This document shows positions 24,101 to 36,826 of a stretch of DNA of 50,511 bases, one piece after another. Location: the NCBI GenBank assembly GCA_034696485.1, contig JAQIWT010000034.1:1-50511 (forward strand), read 5' to 3'. The first letter of the stretch is position 1, and the number at the start of each line of letters is the position of its first letter. The position numbers were made by a program, and so were the translations under genes. The DNA is from Isohypsibius dastychi (lineage: Eukaryota; Tardigrada; Eutardigrada; Parachela; Isohypsibiidae). The notes below the pieces were generated by a model. That model ran no database searches. It was given only the letters and a program-made list of their open reading frames with translations, and was not told the DNA's origin.

Positions 24101-24462
24101 TCCAGCAGAAAATCTTGTTCGAAGTCCGTGTCCTGGTATATGTCTCCATGCTCGCCTGAAATCGATCCTAATTTGATCGCAACAGCTTCTGGTCCAAATC
24201 TGCCCATCTTCTGGGCATCATCATAATGTCTGCTGTCCAAATGAATAGGTATCTGAGCATCAGAGCGACCTAGATGGGTGTTCTCTTTGTCTTCAGAATC
24301 CACAGGGACCATCGCGGTCTTCACTCGAAGAACAGGAAGTTCCTCAGATAAAGTGCTCTGCACTCCCAGAATCTGTGGTATCACCCAAGGCCGGCCATTG
24401 ACAATGAGCTCCAAATCAATAAAAATTGTAATGAGTAATGCTACATTGGAAATGGCTGCCAT
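21106..24462 (-). CDS. Secreted proline-rich repeat protein
   Basis: Three exons, 24462-23928, 22487-21417 and 21359-21106, join in phase 1/1 to give 619 aa. The introns are 1440 and 57 nt. The N-terminus is a signal peptide (hydrophobic VALLITIFI, probable cleavage near residue 23). Residues 24-143 are acidic, followed by a furin-type site RTRR at 144-147, so the acidic part may be a propeptide. After that the protein is over a third proline. It contains five tandem copies of a 33-residue unit built on NRLPPPPNSHLGPPRL. The C-terminal exon is not repetitive and carries a compact Tyr/Arg/Asp-rich module (TPWYERRFDDYDKYRQLG). No known domain is visible. A structural, adhesive, cuticular or eggshell role would fit the composition but is inference. 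Plus-strand ORFs here are antisense shadows of the Pro codons. Confidence 0.85.
21730..22230 (-). repeat. 99-bp tandem repeat inside the proline-rich gene
   Basis: Five units, spaced 99, 99, 102 and 99 bp (motif TGACTGTTTGGTGGTGGTGG or close variant on the plus strand near 22190, 22091, 21992, 21890 and 21791). The outer three at the 5' end are most alike, suggesting recent unequal exchange. The 102-bp step adds one codon and keeps frame. Confidence 0.9.
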
Positions 24463-26333
24463 AAAATGATTATATTAACGCAGCATACCATTGCTGCTGG
24501 GTTTTCATTATAACATGCTATTGATTCTAACCCATATTGGTGTCCAGACGAGATATTACGTCAACATTCCATGCATAAATGACAACGACATCCCGTTGCT
24601 TTGACAACAGTGCATTTTGTCTTCGATAAAATAAATTTATTTGGTACTTTTTATCATTTTCGCTTTTCGTACAGAGAGGTTAGGCGCATCGTCTCGCTCG
24701 ACTGGCAATCAAATCAAGCGTGCAACTTATATTCCTGCTTCAGCACGCCGTTGCCTGCAAATGAGCAAGTGGCCAAACTGTTGCTCCTGCCCTTGAAACT
24801 GCGAAGCAAGCCCATGGAGCCATTGGGGAAGCATCTCGTTTAAGAGCAGGAATTAAGATCGAACCAACATGAGCTGGCTGTCATGTTCATGACAGACAGC
24901 CGCCAGAGTTGCAGAGATGTCTTAGCTATTTACATGTTTTTTAGTTCGGGCTGGAAGTTCATTGTGTTCATTATATTCGAGGGACCGAAGATTCATGGGT
25001 TTCCCAAATCCCAGTTGTTCTCAACGGCATTCCAAATTTTAGAAGTTGGCTGCATGAAACAAAAAAATCAGTGAAGGCTTTTACAGCAAAACACTTTTCT
25101 TTTCAGACTTCTAATTGGAAATCAATGAAATGAAATAAAATTAGTTGTGGGTAATTATCTGCGTAATGTCTTGTTGAGTGATGTCGTTGATTGTTCTTCA
25201 TGTTAACATTTCTACGTCTGAGTTCATGCTCATGTTTTTGCAGTTGCACAGCCTTGACTGGGCACATACTGTTATGCCGTAACCAAATCGAGTGAAAAAC
25301 CCTGGGGTGGAGATTTTCACTACGAGTGGTAGTACGTATGAGAGGAGTGGCTCAGACCCAGATGATAATCGCATGATCTATTTTAACATGGTTTTTTTTA
25401 TTTGAACTGAACGTCGCTGAGTTATGAACGTCAATAACCACAACCAAAACAGAGCATTCGGCTAATTATTCCGTAAATGTGGCCGGCGGTTTGGCAAGAG
25501 GATGAACAAAGCCAGTTATTTTCGAACCAGATAATTCCCAGCCAAATAAGTGCTGTCTCGGAGGGAATGAAACCAGAGATCCTTTACAGGACACGAAAAA
25601 CCAGAAAAAATTCACGAGAAGCCTGTTACATTACTTAGATGTCAAAAACTCAGGGATCATATGCTCACACACTGTGCAGATATATTGCCAAAGCATGCTC
25701 AGCTGATCTGCCAATTTAATTGTTTTGCCAGTTTACATACCACCGCCAAGTTAGCAGCTGGCCGAGCACGAATATCTTTATGGTTGCACATAATTACTCA
25801 ATTCACGAATAACTGCTTCGTTTTCCATTGATACAGAAACACAACCAAATGGCCGGTATGCAGCAATGTCAGTCACCGACTCGGTGCTTACACGTGAGCT
25901 TTGAGTGCGAGTGTCGAACAGGCTAGATCTGGTTCACCTCCTGACCAGACGATCTGATCCATCAATATATTCTCAAACCCAGTTTACACTGAATATATGA
26001 GGTACCATGTCAGCATATCTATGTCGGTCATATCGGGATATCACTCGGAAAACCATGAAGTTCATTCAATGCGCTGTCGTTGAAGCAAGTTACCCGTCAC
26101 TGTACTAAGCGTTGGTCAAATTTTGACACATGCATAGATATCATATCACGGTTGAAAGATTCTCACGAATCACGATACATAATGATAAAGTATAACAGTG
26201 TTGCAAAATACCCCGATTTGCTTCGACGAGGTCCATAACAACACAGCTTATCCATGAACTGCTCGAGGTGTGTTCTGACTAGCTTCACAGAAACGAAGAA
26301 GGCTGAGACGATAACCCAATGAGTTTTTTTCAT
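24463..26333. other. Intergenic, no gene supported
   Basis: Separates the proline-rich gene from the 3' end of SPAG17. Plus-strand ORFs at 24601-24843 and 24883-25074 have no acceptor/donor support or family similarity. No repeat structure noticed. Confidence 0.5.
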
Positions 26334-29300
26334 TCAGCTGCCCGGAAACAGGGCTCGTTCGGTGGTTTGTCGGAAAAAGCTTATATCAGTCCACAGTTCT
26401 CGGGTCTTATCGAAATTCAAAGTTGTAGGACGAAATGGCTGATTGTGAAAGACAACTTTCTCCGGATTACTAATGTAGGGCTTCATATTCGATAGGAAGG
26501 CTTCAGGCAGAACGTTTTCATATTCATAAGTCCAGGGCACACTGGAATCCTCCAGCACACTGCAGGAAAATGAATCTTTATGTCTCCCGGAACGCATTCC
26601 ACAAGTGGGATAATGTGAGAGTGTTTTGTATTTCAAAGCAACAGCCTGTTCACCATGGAGTAGTTCAGTTGCTTTTGCGGAGGCTAGGTCCACGGTGAAC
26701 ACTCTTGGATTCGGAAGTGCACATCTATCCTTATCATCAGTCTCGGGAGTTCTGCATGCTTCTCCGTTGTTGCTGATATCATAGCGATAGAGCGAATAAT
26801 CATAAACCGTAGATAGAGCCGTTGACGTATGGGAAAACTTTATCAAACAGTCCGAGCCCTGCCAGTCATCCGTCGTTGATAAGAATTCTAGAACGAAAGT
26901 AGCTTCGGAAATCATCAAACTCGTTGCGAAACCTTGAAGCTCTGGTTGACCTGCAAGAAGAACGACCGCTTAGAACATTCGGGTTTTAACGTATTTAGAT
27001 GATCTGCTATCAAACGCAGAGCGAACCGGTTTCTATTAATGTTCGATCAAATGGTTCAGAATCTGCGAATAGGGTAAACCAATGGAATACATGTAAGAAC
27101 TAGGTTGAGCTTCCTTCAGATCCAACAGCGAGGACCCATTTGGAATTATATGTAGGCACGAAACACAGTCCACATATGTACGGAGAACTGCCTTATACGC
27201 GCCCCCTCTCTGCCCCCACCCCCACTCGGCTGGATGAAAAACGAACATGTGTTAACCAACACCCATAAGGACGCAGCTATATAAATATTTTAAGTACATC
27301 ATACTAGCACTGACTTACCATATAATCCGAACATTTTCAGAACTCGCTGTAGTTTGCCAGCGTAGAGATCACCGTTTTCCAATATTATTACGCAGTTGCT
27401 CCCAGCAATCAAGAAGGTTCGGCCATTTTCTGTTTTCAGGATGAAGACACCGTGACGACATGATAAATAGCCGAATTGCATGTCTCGTCTAAGGCCCACT
27501 CTTGGAAAGTCTTTTTTCTCAATCACAGTGTAATCTTGAGCTGTATCCCGATCGCTTTCGATCCGCATGCGAGAGGTGAATCGTGCGTCAGCGGGTACTT
27601 CCAGTTTTCTCTTGGTGCCCGTCGGCACTGTTACAATGGCCTGCTCAGTTCCGTTTTTTCCGAAACAAGCACGTGTTCCACTTCGTTTCATGACACCGGA
27701 GAAAAATACGACAGTGTTGTCGTAAGGATTGCCTAACGTATGGTCCGCATCGTTAGGAACAGTTTCGTTCTCAACGGGATGAGGTAGTTCCCAAGTGTTC
27801 CCAAACGGTGATGTGACAGTTGGTTTTTTCCCAACAGAATACAGGTTGCCTCTTTTCGAGTATCCATACCATTCTATAAACAGCAAACGCACATGTCATT
27901 TCCAACCGATGATAATGGCAGCTAGTAGTGAACCAATTCATTTCGATATAAAGTAATTCTTGGCCATCAACCGGTTGGGTGGGGGGGGGGGGGGGGTTCG
28001 ACAAAGTATATTATGATACCCACATCCCACCAAGTCACTCCACTAACAGACGAAGAAGCGAGTCCTGATCTCTGGTACAAAAATACGATTGGCGTCAATT
28101 GTTTTTTTTACCTCTGAAATCCCTTCGACTTCTCTTCGAATTCGTTATTGACTGAATTTCACAGAAGACTGGCACGTTGTTTGGAAAAAAGACCAAGTGT
28201 CCATCTGCGTCCCTCAAATGGAGCTCCACACCTCCGGCAATGTCAAAGCCGATGGCCATTCGGGTTTTGCCATCTATGTCGAGACTGATTGATCTGACAT
28301 TGTCGTCACCATGAATGAGATATAAATCCAGCCCGTCGGTCAGTGAGGTGACCAGAGATATTGATGTCGCGTCATTGAATGCCTCCGTTTTTTCTATACA
28401 CATGACAACATCTCGACCGTAAATCATTTCCTGCTCGCGCACAATTTTGCTCAGAGAGTTCGACACTGAATACGCAGACACAGTTGGATGTGAGGATGCC
28501 ATTGTACACCTGGGTGGAACAGCTGTTTTTGAGCGGTTCCAGATGAATGGTTCCGGTGGTGTGGATATGGATGTTTGTTCGAAATGTTTTGTCTCGCACT
28601 GTCGTTCTTCTGCTGTACGACAATTCAGCCAATTGCAACGCTTTGCGAACAAGTCTCTGTTAAAACGGACAAAGTTCTTCAGGCTTGAGTTTAGAACGAA
28701 GTCGTTAATTTGGTCTTGGCTCGCTATTTCAAGTTTTTCCGCGGTATCTGGGTCACAAGCGAACTGACCACGACAGCCGTATGGAAAGTCTGGGGCAATC
28801 TCAAGTCTTCTTGGGCATCTGTGCAGCTTATGCAAATTCTGGTCCACCCACGACTGTACGTTCTCCAAAATGTTACAGACGAATGTGTCGAAATCAGCCT
28901 TCGAGTCCAAACGGATTTCTGATCTTCGACGATGTCTGTGCGTGTTCCGATCATGTAACGCGTAAAATATGATGAACGTTTTCCGGCATTCAGGATCATG
29001 TTTCACACAATGGTAAAAGTAAGTGCTCGAGGCGTTTGCAAGTTCTGTTAACAATCGCTTGGGCGGATATGTAGCCACGGCACAGTAATCGGACATTGTC
29101 GCAAGATCTGACAATCTCTGGTCATTCGGCTGGACTGGAAGCATGTCTTTATCAATTTCGCAGGAATTCCCTTCAAACACAAATTCCATGTGAGAATCCT
29201 GGAACGAGAACTTGTTTTTGTGGAAATGATGAGATTTGTGCCCTTTCTAAAAACAAGCGTGCCAATGACAGTCTTCAACGAACCAGAACAATGCGAGCTG

Positions 29301-32300
29301 ACGCTGTCAACAAATCTACTTACCCCAAAAAAAAGCAAATATTTCGCGAAAGCGTTATATTGTTTGGTGACGCTCGAGAATTTCTCCGTTTACCAAGTGC
29401 TCGATCCAAAAACTGGGTAGGAAAACCGCCAGGCTGTGAAACAGTCTAAAATTTGTCTGAAAATGACTTCGATGTTTTCCATCTTAATAGGTTTATGAGA
29501 TGATAATTTAACATACAACAGCTTCGTTTGCTCTTTTTGAGCGAGTTGATTGGATCATTTATCAGGTGTATGGTTGTGACTAAAATGATGAGTCATATAC
29601 TCATTCGTGAAGCCTTCCAGTCCTGTCACGGGATCAAAATGAAATGGAGATAAAATAGATTGGTTTATCTCCTCTGCTTTATTGACCGAGATAATTATTA
29701 ACATTACATTCAGAAAAATACAGACTGTGATCAAATCGGTACCTGGACAGATCGTTGAGGTCGGTGTGAAGCACTTCGCCATGCATTCATAGCTTCTGCA
29801 AGTGGATTTCGATGCACTGTTTGTTTGGCATGTCTTATGGCTGTCTTTTTGATCTCCTTGACTAGCTTGTTCATCAAATGCTCAACATGCTGTTTTTCGT
29901 AGGTGCATCGAAAATTTTCCGCCTCCATCGCGGTTTGAAATGCTGACTTATTTTCCACAGCGGGATCTTGACCTAATGCTGTGTCGCTCGATTCAAGGAC
30001 TCCAAGATGATGAAAGGTCACAATCGTTCTAGAGAATGGAATTTTGGTCTCAAACGTCAAAGCGTACTCAACTTGAGTTACTGAAATTTGAATGACCTAA
30101 TTAAGGATTTCGGAACAAAACTTGTTCACAAAATACAAAATCTGGAAGGGAGACAGACACGCCGGACCACGAGTTCAAATTATTTGTTCTTTCTGTGTGC
30201 ACGCTCGTGGCACAGTTATTCTTCCCAACTTTCTATAGATCATTGTCGTGGCCACCGTTCAATTGGTGATGCAGAGACCAAATGCCAATGATCTGGCTGT
30301 GACAGGTTTGTTTTAATTCAATGGATATTCAAGTTTTAACATTTGATTTGTTGTTCATTTGTGGAGATTTTCATTTGAATTTTGTCAAATGACCGCATTG
30401 ATACTTTGGATTTGAGGTGAGCTTACTTCTGGGAATTCGAGCACAGAGCTTTTATGGACATTTGGCTCAGTATACATATAGTGGCTGACATCTACTGTAC
30501 TGCCGCGAACCGACCGTGCGAAAATATCACTGGGCTGGAGAACTTTACCCGTGTACGAATAAGGTGGTAGCCTACCCAGCCGGGTCTACTTCTACTGATG
30601 ACGTCATATTTCTGCACGGTCTGGTCGCGGCAGTACTTACATACAGTAGTTTGTTCAACTGTTCTTATGGTGTGGAAAGGAAACCAAGATTCAATGAAAA
30701 CTTACTGCCGTGCGGTTTGGGGAGTTTGCTGCAGCTGATGTCGTGAATCTAGTTGACTCCCGGAAGATAAACGACTGAATGTTTTACAGATATTTCGCTG
30801 GAAAGCACGCAATCCCACATGGCTGACTAAATTATTGACATCTTCCGAAATTGCTTGCGCATTTGCTGATGGGTCTGACTTTGGTGAAACAATGTCATCA
30901 CAGCATTTTAACAAATCTGCTGAATAATCCCAAACATCTTCCGTATAATCCGTTAGCTTTCCTCTACTTTTTGGCCTGAACGCCTGGCCAACATCTTGAA
31001 GCACGAGACTGCTGTTATAGAACTGGAAAAGCGTTTTGGCAAAAACGACGTTGTAAAATAGGTCCGCCAAGCAGATACCGGTTTCTTTTGCAATGTCTTG
31101 AAACTGCACGGCAGAGGTGTGCTCTGCTACGTCAAACCTGACTTGGAGTGTGAGTGGACACAACTGATTTCCCTCTTCTTTCTGATTGAGTCCGGCAAAC
31201 TTTTTTACTTCTGCCCAAAAACTCTGCAACTTTAAGGAGCATCCCTTTGGATCAGTCAGCCAGATGAGATTACTCAGTTTGACCGGCGGCAAATTTCTGT
31301 GGCGAAGAAGCTCTACTTTGAAAACACAAGTCACGGCAGCCTTGTTTCGCATCATTTCTGTCAGGATGCTTGCATCGTAAAAGCCATTGAGAATTACGTA
31401 GCGCACCATTTGGTTTTTGGATGTCGGGACGCAAGGAATTCCATATAATCTGAAATGAGATGCTGTGAACAAATGCATGCTCTCCCTACGTAGATCATCA
31501 TCTCGGTATTAAATCGTGTCTCAAATTAAATCGTGTTAAATCGTGTTAATCGATTCGTAACGTATCACAGTACAACTGTCGATGGTTTGCAGATAAGAAA
31601 ATCTACGTAGGTCACTTACTCACTTACGCAAGCTGAGTGCTGAGTGCGTGGTTCAATGGCGGAAGACCTTCAGTTCCAAAAATACTTGCCAGAAAAATGC
31701 GCTGGAGAGAAGCCATCTCATTCGCTTCAATCTTGGGCTCTTTCGGGGCAGCTTGATCGTTCGTTGTTGGTTTTGTCGCTGATTCGTCTACAACATTGGG
31801 GCCTGTTTGGGGCGTGTACCTTCTCAACTTGAAGCCGCTCGTATCTTCTTCATTCTCTTGATTATCCTGAACTCCCTTCAGGATATCTTGAATAGCCTCG
31901 GGGACATCGTTTGTTGCTCTCGCTCTCGTTTTACTTTCGGCTTTATGATCATTTGATTTCAAATGGAGATGATGATAGTACGATTCTTGTGTTCCTAAAT
32001 CGCGAATTCCTGTTTCTTCCGCGGACTGAAAGCAAAACAGCTGCCGAATATTTCCAAGAACGATTGAGTATGTTCCAGTCCAGGAATCAATAAAACACAC
32101 CTCAGGAGGTATTTTACCTTTTCCAATGGCGACGGTGGCTTTTTGTGTTTTTGTGGCTCCACCAAGAGCCTGCTCTTTTCCTTCTTTCGCATTCGTTTTT
32201 GACACGGATACTTTGCCGTTTTCTTTTGTTTGTTTTTCTTTTTTACCGGCTTTTACTTTATCCTTCGTAAGCACTGGTACTGGGCTCACAACTGGCAATG

Positions 32301-34240
32301 GCGGTGCCTCGGGTTGTTTACTTTCTTTCTTCGGTTTCAGGGTTTGATATAAATCCAGATCGTACTTTTTTAACAACATAAGTTTACGCTTGATTAGAAT
32401 CACAAGAGTACGAATGTCTTCATTTTTGATCATATCTTCGATCGTTGTGTCTTTTGCATGAAGCTGAAGTTCAGCGAAAAGATCATCCACATAGTTTGCA
32501 TCCTTTGGTTTTGCCTCTGTAGCAGCCGCCGCCGCGGCAGCTGCTGTTACTGCTTGGTCTTCTTTTTTGGCTTTGGTTGCAACTGATACTTTTGATGATT
32601 TGATGTTATTTGAATTTTTGGGAGCTTTCTCTGCCTGGAATTCCAAAACGATTACTCACATCTCCCAATCGCGACATCTGAGCATTCAGTCATGTTGAAC
32701 ATGACACAATTCGGTTTGCAGTAAAAAAAATTCTTGGGAAACCAGTGCGCACCGGTAGTAACTATATCGTACATACTCTTACCACATAGCACTTTGCTAA
32801 AGGTGGGCAGTGGGCAGGCGTGAGTAAATGGGTGGGCCGTGGGTGGGTGATGACTGGGCGGAGGTGTGCTGTGGGTGGGTCAACGTGGGCCGTGGGGGTA
32901 TTGGGTGGGTTTTGGATTGGTGGATGGATTCAGGTTGGTTGGTAGATTGGTACATGGATTGGTTAAAGGAGAGCGGCAGAAACTGAGAGGAAGCTGTTGC
33001 CTGTATGACTGGAACATGGCAATGACCGGGACGGACTGTGAAGGGACAGTTTGTTTGAAGGAGGGTTGTCGCTCGAGTTCAGATGGAGTACTGAGGTCTC
33101 CAACAGCACGAAACGTTCACTTGGGTTGTAACGGTATCGAAGCAGGGAATTAGTTAAGACCGAATCTTTGTTACAAAATTCAGCTTAAAACGGGCGAAGG
33201 GATTTGCTGACGATGCTATAACTGGTTTTTGAGCTAAGCAGAAGATCCGAGTTTGATTCTCAGTCTTCCGCGGCCCACCCCGTACCAGCATTTTTGGTGG
33301 GTCATCCACCCAAGGTCACCCACCCATGTCCATCCCACTCCCAACCCACGGCCCACCTTTTGCCAAGTGCCTCGGTACGCTACATACCGTACTGCCCAAA
33401 GAACTATACCCCGTGTTTGACTCCCGGCCCCGTAATAGTAGCCCAATGGACCCTCAATTCTGAAGGACGCCAACGTAAAAAAGGCACTTTTTCGTTACGT
33501 GACATTTTGAAAAAGTTACTTCAGGAGAATAATAACGCGGTCCACGACATTGGGTACGTAGTACGGTATACTGTAAATGCGGATTTCGGTCTTCGAAGAG
33601 AGCCAATGACGTCAACCACAACTACGACGAAAATTGGACAAAATTGGATGCCTATAGGGGTGCTGAAAGCAGTACCTAGTGAAATAAGTGGACTCATTTA
33701 GAAACGGTGGTGCAACGGGGTGATCATAAAGAAATGGGGGTGCGAGGGGTGCCTATAATGTCATCTCATAATAGAGTGTTGCTCACTTCGACGATTCGTT
33801 ACCGTTTTTCCTTCCATGGCCATTTGGCGTTCTTTTTCCTCTTTTTCGCGTTCGTCTCTTTCTTTCTCTCTCCCATTTTGCTCATCTTGCATGCGCTGTT
33901 TGATAGCCCATTCTTTCTGGCGTCGAGTAAGGTGGGCGTCTGGTGATACTGGCGCACGATGAGCTGCCAGAAGTGTCAAGGCCTCTTGTATTAGATCACA
34001 CTTTTTTATCACAAAAACACTGTTTCCTTGAATGCTGTCCACCATCAAATCGACTAGCATGCTCTCTACTGGGCTGCTCTCCATAACTAACCCAATAACA
34101 GGCCACCAGTTGTTGTGAACAAGCTGTTCATCGACTATGATCCTTGGAGGTTCTGGTTTGACAGGGGGCAGCTCATCGGTAACCTTTGTTTTCACACTCT
34201 TCGCCTTTGGTCCAGCTTTTGTTTTTGTTTTTGGTGGCAT
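26334..34240 (-). CDS. SPAG17/PF6, central-pair axonemal protein
   Basis: Seven exons: 34240-33803, 32634-31628, 31449-30706, 30096-29743, 29198-28112, 27873-27319 and 26950-26334, about 1600 aa. SPAG17 (PF6 in Chlamydomonas) scaffolds the C1a projection of the ciliary central pair. Evidence: the Lys-rich N-terminus followed by NNWWPVIGLVME and later DLIQEALTLLAAHR; a Lys/Glu-rich disordered region; the conserved stretch around YPPKRLLTELANASSTYFYH and FIIFYALHDRN; and the beta-rich C-terminal part with GYSKRGNLYS and ENGRTFLIAGSNC. Phases match at every join except exon 3 to exon 4, where a micro-exon or other boundary is needed. The TGA at 26336-26334 ends the protein roughly where the vertebrate protein still has about 500 residues, so the C-terminal MSP-like part is absent or lies on exons I missed. 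Intron 1 (1168 nt) and intron 3 carry inverted-repeat elements. Confidence 0.85.
30500..30633. mobile_element. 134-bp MITE with TA flanks in a SPAG17 intron
   Basis: Terminal inverted repeats of about 28 bp (CTGCCGCGAACCGACCGTG at the left, complement of CTGCCGCGACCAGACCGTG at the right) extend to AAATAT. The dinucleotide TA lies at each edge (30498-30499 and 30634-30635), the duplication made by Tc1/mariner-type transposases. No coding capacity. A related copy is at 36870-37531. Confidence 0.65.
32767..33401. mobile_element. Inverted-repeat (foldback) element in SPAG17 intron 1
   Basis: The two ends are imperfect inverted repeats over roughly 100 bp. The left has AGCACTTTGCTAAAGGTGGG, the right the complement of GGCACTTGGCAAAAGGTGGG, followed by G-rich TGGGTGGGCCGTGGG-type blocks in each arm. 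AACTATA occurs at both outer flanks (32760-32766 and 33402-33408) and may be a target duplication. The interior has no credible ORF. Confidence 0.5.
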
Positions 34241-35080
34241 TGTACAATCAGCACTGCGCGAAATACTGTACAAATGTTTGTTTTCGCTTTTCTTAGGATA
34301 TGCATGGATTGTCACTTTCTTGACACCACGAGGAACAAACCAACCACGGATGTCAGTAAAGAGAGTAACCTAACAACTTGTTCCATGCACATGCACTCAG
34401 TCACCGATTAACGTGCCAGACATTGGATCTCAACCTTTAGACCTGACTGACATCAGTGATTTTAGATGGACTATATCAAATAGCTTCAAGAACTCAGCTC
34501 TTCTTGTTTCGGAAATTTCCGCTTACGGATGACTGATGATGTTAACCAGTTGCATCTATCCAGGCAAGCTCACAAGGAGTCTTAACCAGTCCTGCTCCAG
34601 TATTCGTCACCGATCATTGTAGTTCACATGCATCAGTTAAACACACATGACTTCTGTCACCGGCTTCGTACTCACTATGCGGAACATAAAACTTTGGACT
34701 AAGTGCGTTTCTTGAAAACAGAGACGTTTGTATGCACTTTTCCAAAAACGGACTGACTGGTGACGGATAGGCGAACAAACCGAACATTTCGAACATTTCG
34801 GCGCCAGTAATCTGAGCACGTGAGCCGTGCCAGCTGAACGCTATTTTGCCAGATTACCGTCAGAAACTGCTCTATTCTACGCGTAGAACAGAGTGGCAAC
34901 GCGTTATCAGCCAGTCCGTCATGTATCCGTTTGTTGCATGTAAAGGTTCCTAATATCGCTCTGTCGTCGAACATGGTGATCCCCAAGAGTGTCTTAAACG
35001 TCTTAACCCGACCCCCGCCCCCACCCCCAGGCGGCCAACACAACCCGCGCTAGAGTAGTATTTTTATCGTTCATCACTAA
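34241..35080. other. Intergenic upstream of SPAG17
   Basis: Presumed SPAG17 promoter side. The ORF 34699-35043 on the minus strand and the short ones nearby lack support. No repeat recognised before the foldback element at 35090. Confidence 0.45.
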
Positions 35081-35089
35081 TTATTTGAC

Positions 35090-35817
35090 GGTGCGCAGAG
35101 GTTTCGTAGGCAGATTTCTCGTAGTCTGGAGGTTTCGTAGGATACTTTTCGTAGAACCTACCTTATAACGTTACTGCCTTCTAGAAAGGAGGAGTTGAAT
35201 AAACTTACTTACTTACTTACCTTTCGTAGTCAAGAACATCCGTTGTGCGAACCTTTCGTAGTCACGACAATGGGTAGCCAGAAGACTGGCAGCAGAAAGT
35301 TCGTAGTCAGAGCTATCGTAGGCAAGAAGATTCGTAGCCCAGGAAATTGGTAGTCCAGAAATTTTCTATTCCAAAAATTTCAAAAAAAAGAAAAACAAAT
35401 GCGGGGGCTTCGCCCTCGCAAGCCCCACGCGGGGGCTGTGCCCCCGAGCCCCGCCCTGTTCGAGTCCCATTTTTCTCCATAAACTAAGCTGATGAAACGG
35501 TCAAACTCACTTTCACCGCAAGCCCCACCACCCACAGAACTAATTTGTTCTAGCGTGGTTCGTCGCACTAGTGCGCTGGCATCTGTACAGTTCGTATTTT
35601 TAGTAACTACGAAAACTCTGGTCTACGAAATACGCGGACAACGAAAGGTAATGACTACGAAAACTCCAACTACGAGACTCCCATTTTTCAACTACGAAAG
35701 CTCTTGCCTACGAGGTCAGCAAACTACGAGATTTCTTAACTATGAAAAGTATGACAACGAAAGCTCTACTACCAAAACTCTCACTACGAAAAGTGGCCCA
35801 CGAAACGTTATGACACG
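35090..35817. mobile_element. Foldback element with arrays of TTTCGTAGTC and 9-bp flanking repeats
   Basis: The left half (about 35097-35365) holds some ten degenerate copies of TTTCGTAGTC. The right half (about 35600-35815) holds about twelve copies of the complement GACTACGAAA. Between them is a GC-rich core with two small hairpins (GCGGGGGCTTCGCCCTCGC and GCGGGGGCTGTGCCCCCG). The whole is bounded by TTATTTGAC at 35081-35089 and 35818-35826, a perfect 9-bp direct repeat. Nine-base duplications are typical of Mutator-like transposases, which also mobilise foldback elements, but the superfamily is inferred. No ORF of substance. Confidence 0.6.
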
Positions 35818-36457
35818 TTATTTGACAGGTTACCGCTGATTGGCAGACCACGTCTAATTTTTGTTCCCACCCCCCAAGGGCGGGGACTTGACAGCGATCG
35901 GTACCCCAGAAGTTTCAACATGAAAATATCATGAAAACAAAGTCCGTGTGGTCTCTATCCGATGACCAAAGAAGCGCCTCCGCCACTGCAAGTTCGAATT
36001 TTACTGGATCGCGATTCACAAGTTCCCTGTCACTTCGAATGCGCCAATATGACGTCACCCTTCACTCATGGATTAATAACATGATTTGCGTGTGACGTAA
36101 CCACTCAATTCAGTTATTTTAATTTTCAGTGATTCTTAACATCAGTCAACTGGGCGCGATTTTCAACCGGAATTGGTGACCGCAAGAAACCGATTTTTCT
36201 CCCGAATAACTGAATTCGGCTTGAAAAACTTATTGAGTTCTGTTTGATCGTCCATTTTGGTTTCCGTAAAACAGTTCGCGAAGCGGGCGGGAACACCTTT
36301 ATTCAGGTACCATTCAGGGTGACCTAAATATCAAAACCATCAAATTTTTGACGGTATAATTTTTATCATCACACTCAAGCTGTTTCCCGTGCTGTAATTT
36401 TTTGACAACATCAAGTGACAAGTAACAGTGACGTCGCCATACCGGCCGATCTTAATG

Positions 36458-36826
36458 CAGGGGTGTGCCCAGAAGGGGGTTTGAGGGCTTCAGTCTCCCG
36501 AATATTTTTGCCAGCCTCTCGAATAAGCCTCCCGAATAATTTGAAAAGCCTCTCGAATCGAGCCTTCCGAATAAATTCGTTAATTTTTGTGCATTTTCCG
36601 AACCCTCGAAGCTCCACAAACCGTTTTTTTGTGGTTTTTGGTAGCTTTTCGAAACCCCCGAAGCTAAAAAACCGTATTTTTTACCTCCCCGCTGAATTCG
36701 ACCCCTCTCCCCCCTGGACCATTCCCCCCTGGACCAATAAGTCAGCCTCCCGGCTGGACTAGTGCACAGCGAAAAATTGAAAAAAGACCACAGCCTCCCG
36801 AAGTTTTGAACCTCGGCACACCACTG
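36458..36826. mobile_element. Non-autonomous hAT-type element (369 bp)
   Basis: The ends are CAGGGGTGTGCC at the left and the complement of CAGTGGTGTGCC at the right, the classic hAT terminal consensus. Flanks are TCTTAATG (36450-36457) and TCTGAATG (36827-36834), an 8-bp target duplication with one mismatch. The interior has several degenerate copies of AGCCTCYCGAATAA and no transposase ORF. Confidence 0.72.

Noticed and set aside
33400-33450. tRNA-derived SINE head near GTTTGACTCCCGG
   Set aside because: Only a B-box-like string is present; no A box at proper spacing and no tail repeat.
35455-35475. tRNA-like B box (TGTTCGAGTCC) in the foldback core
   Set aside because: No matching A box, anticodon arm or cloverleaf could be drawn around it.
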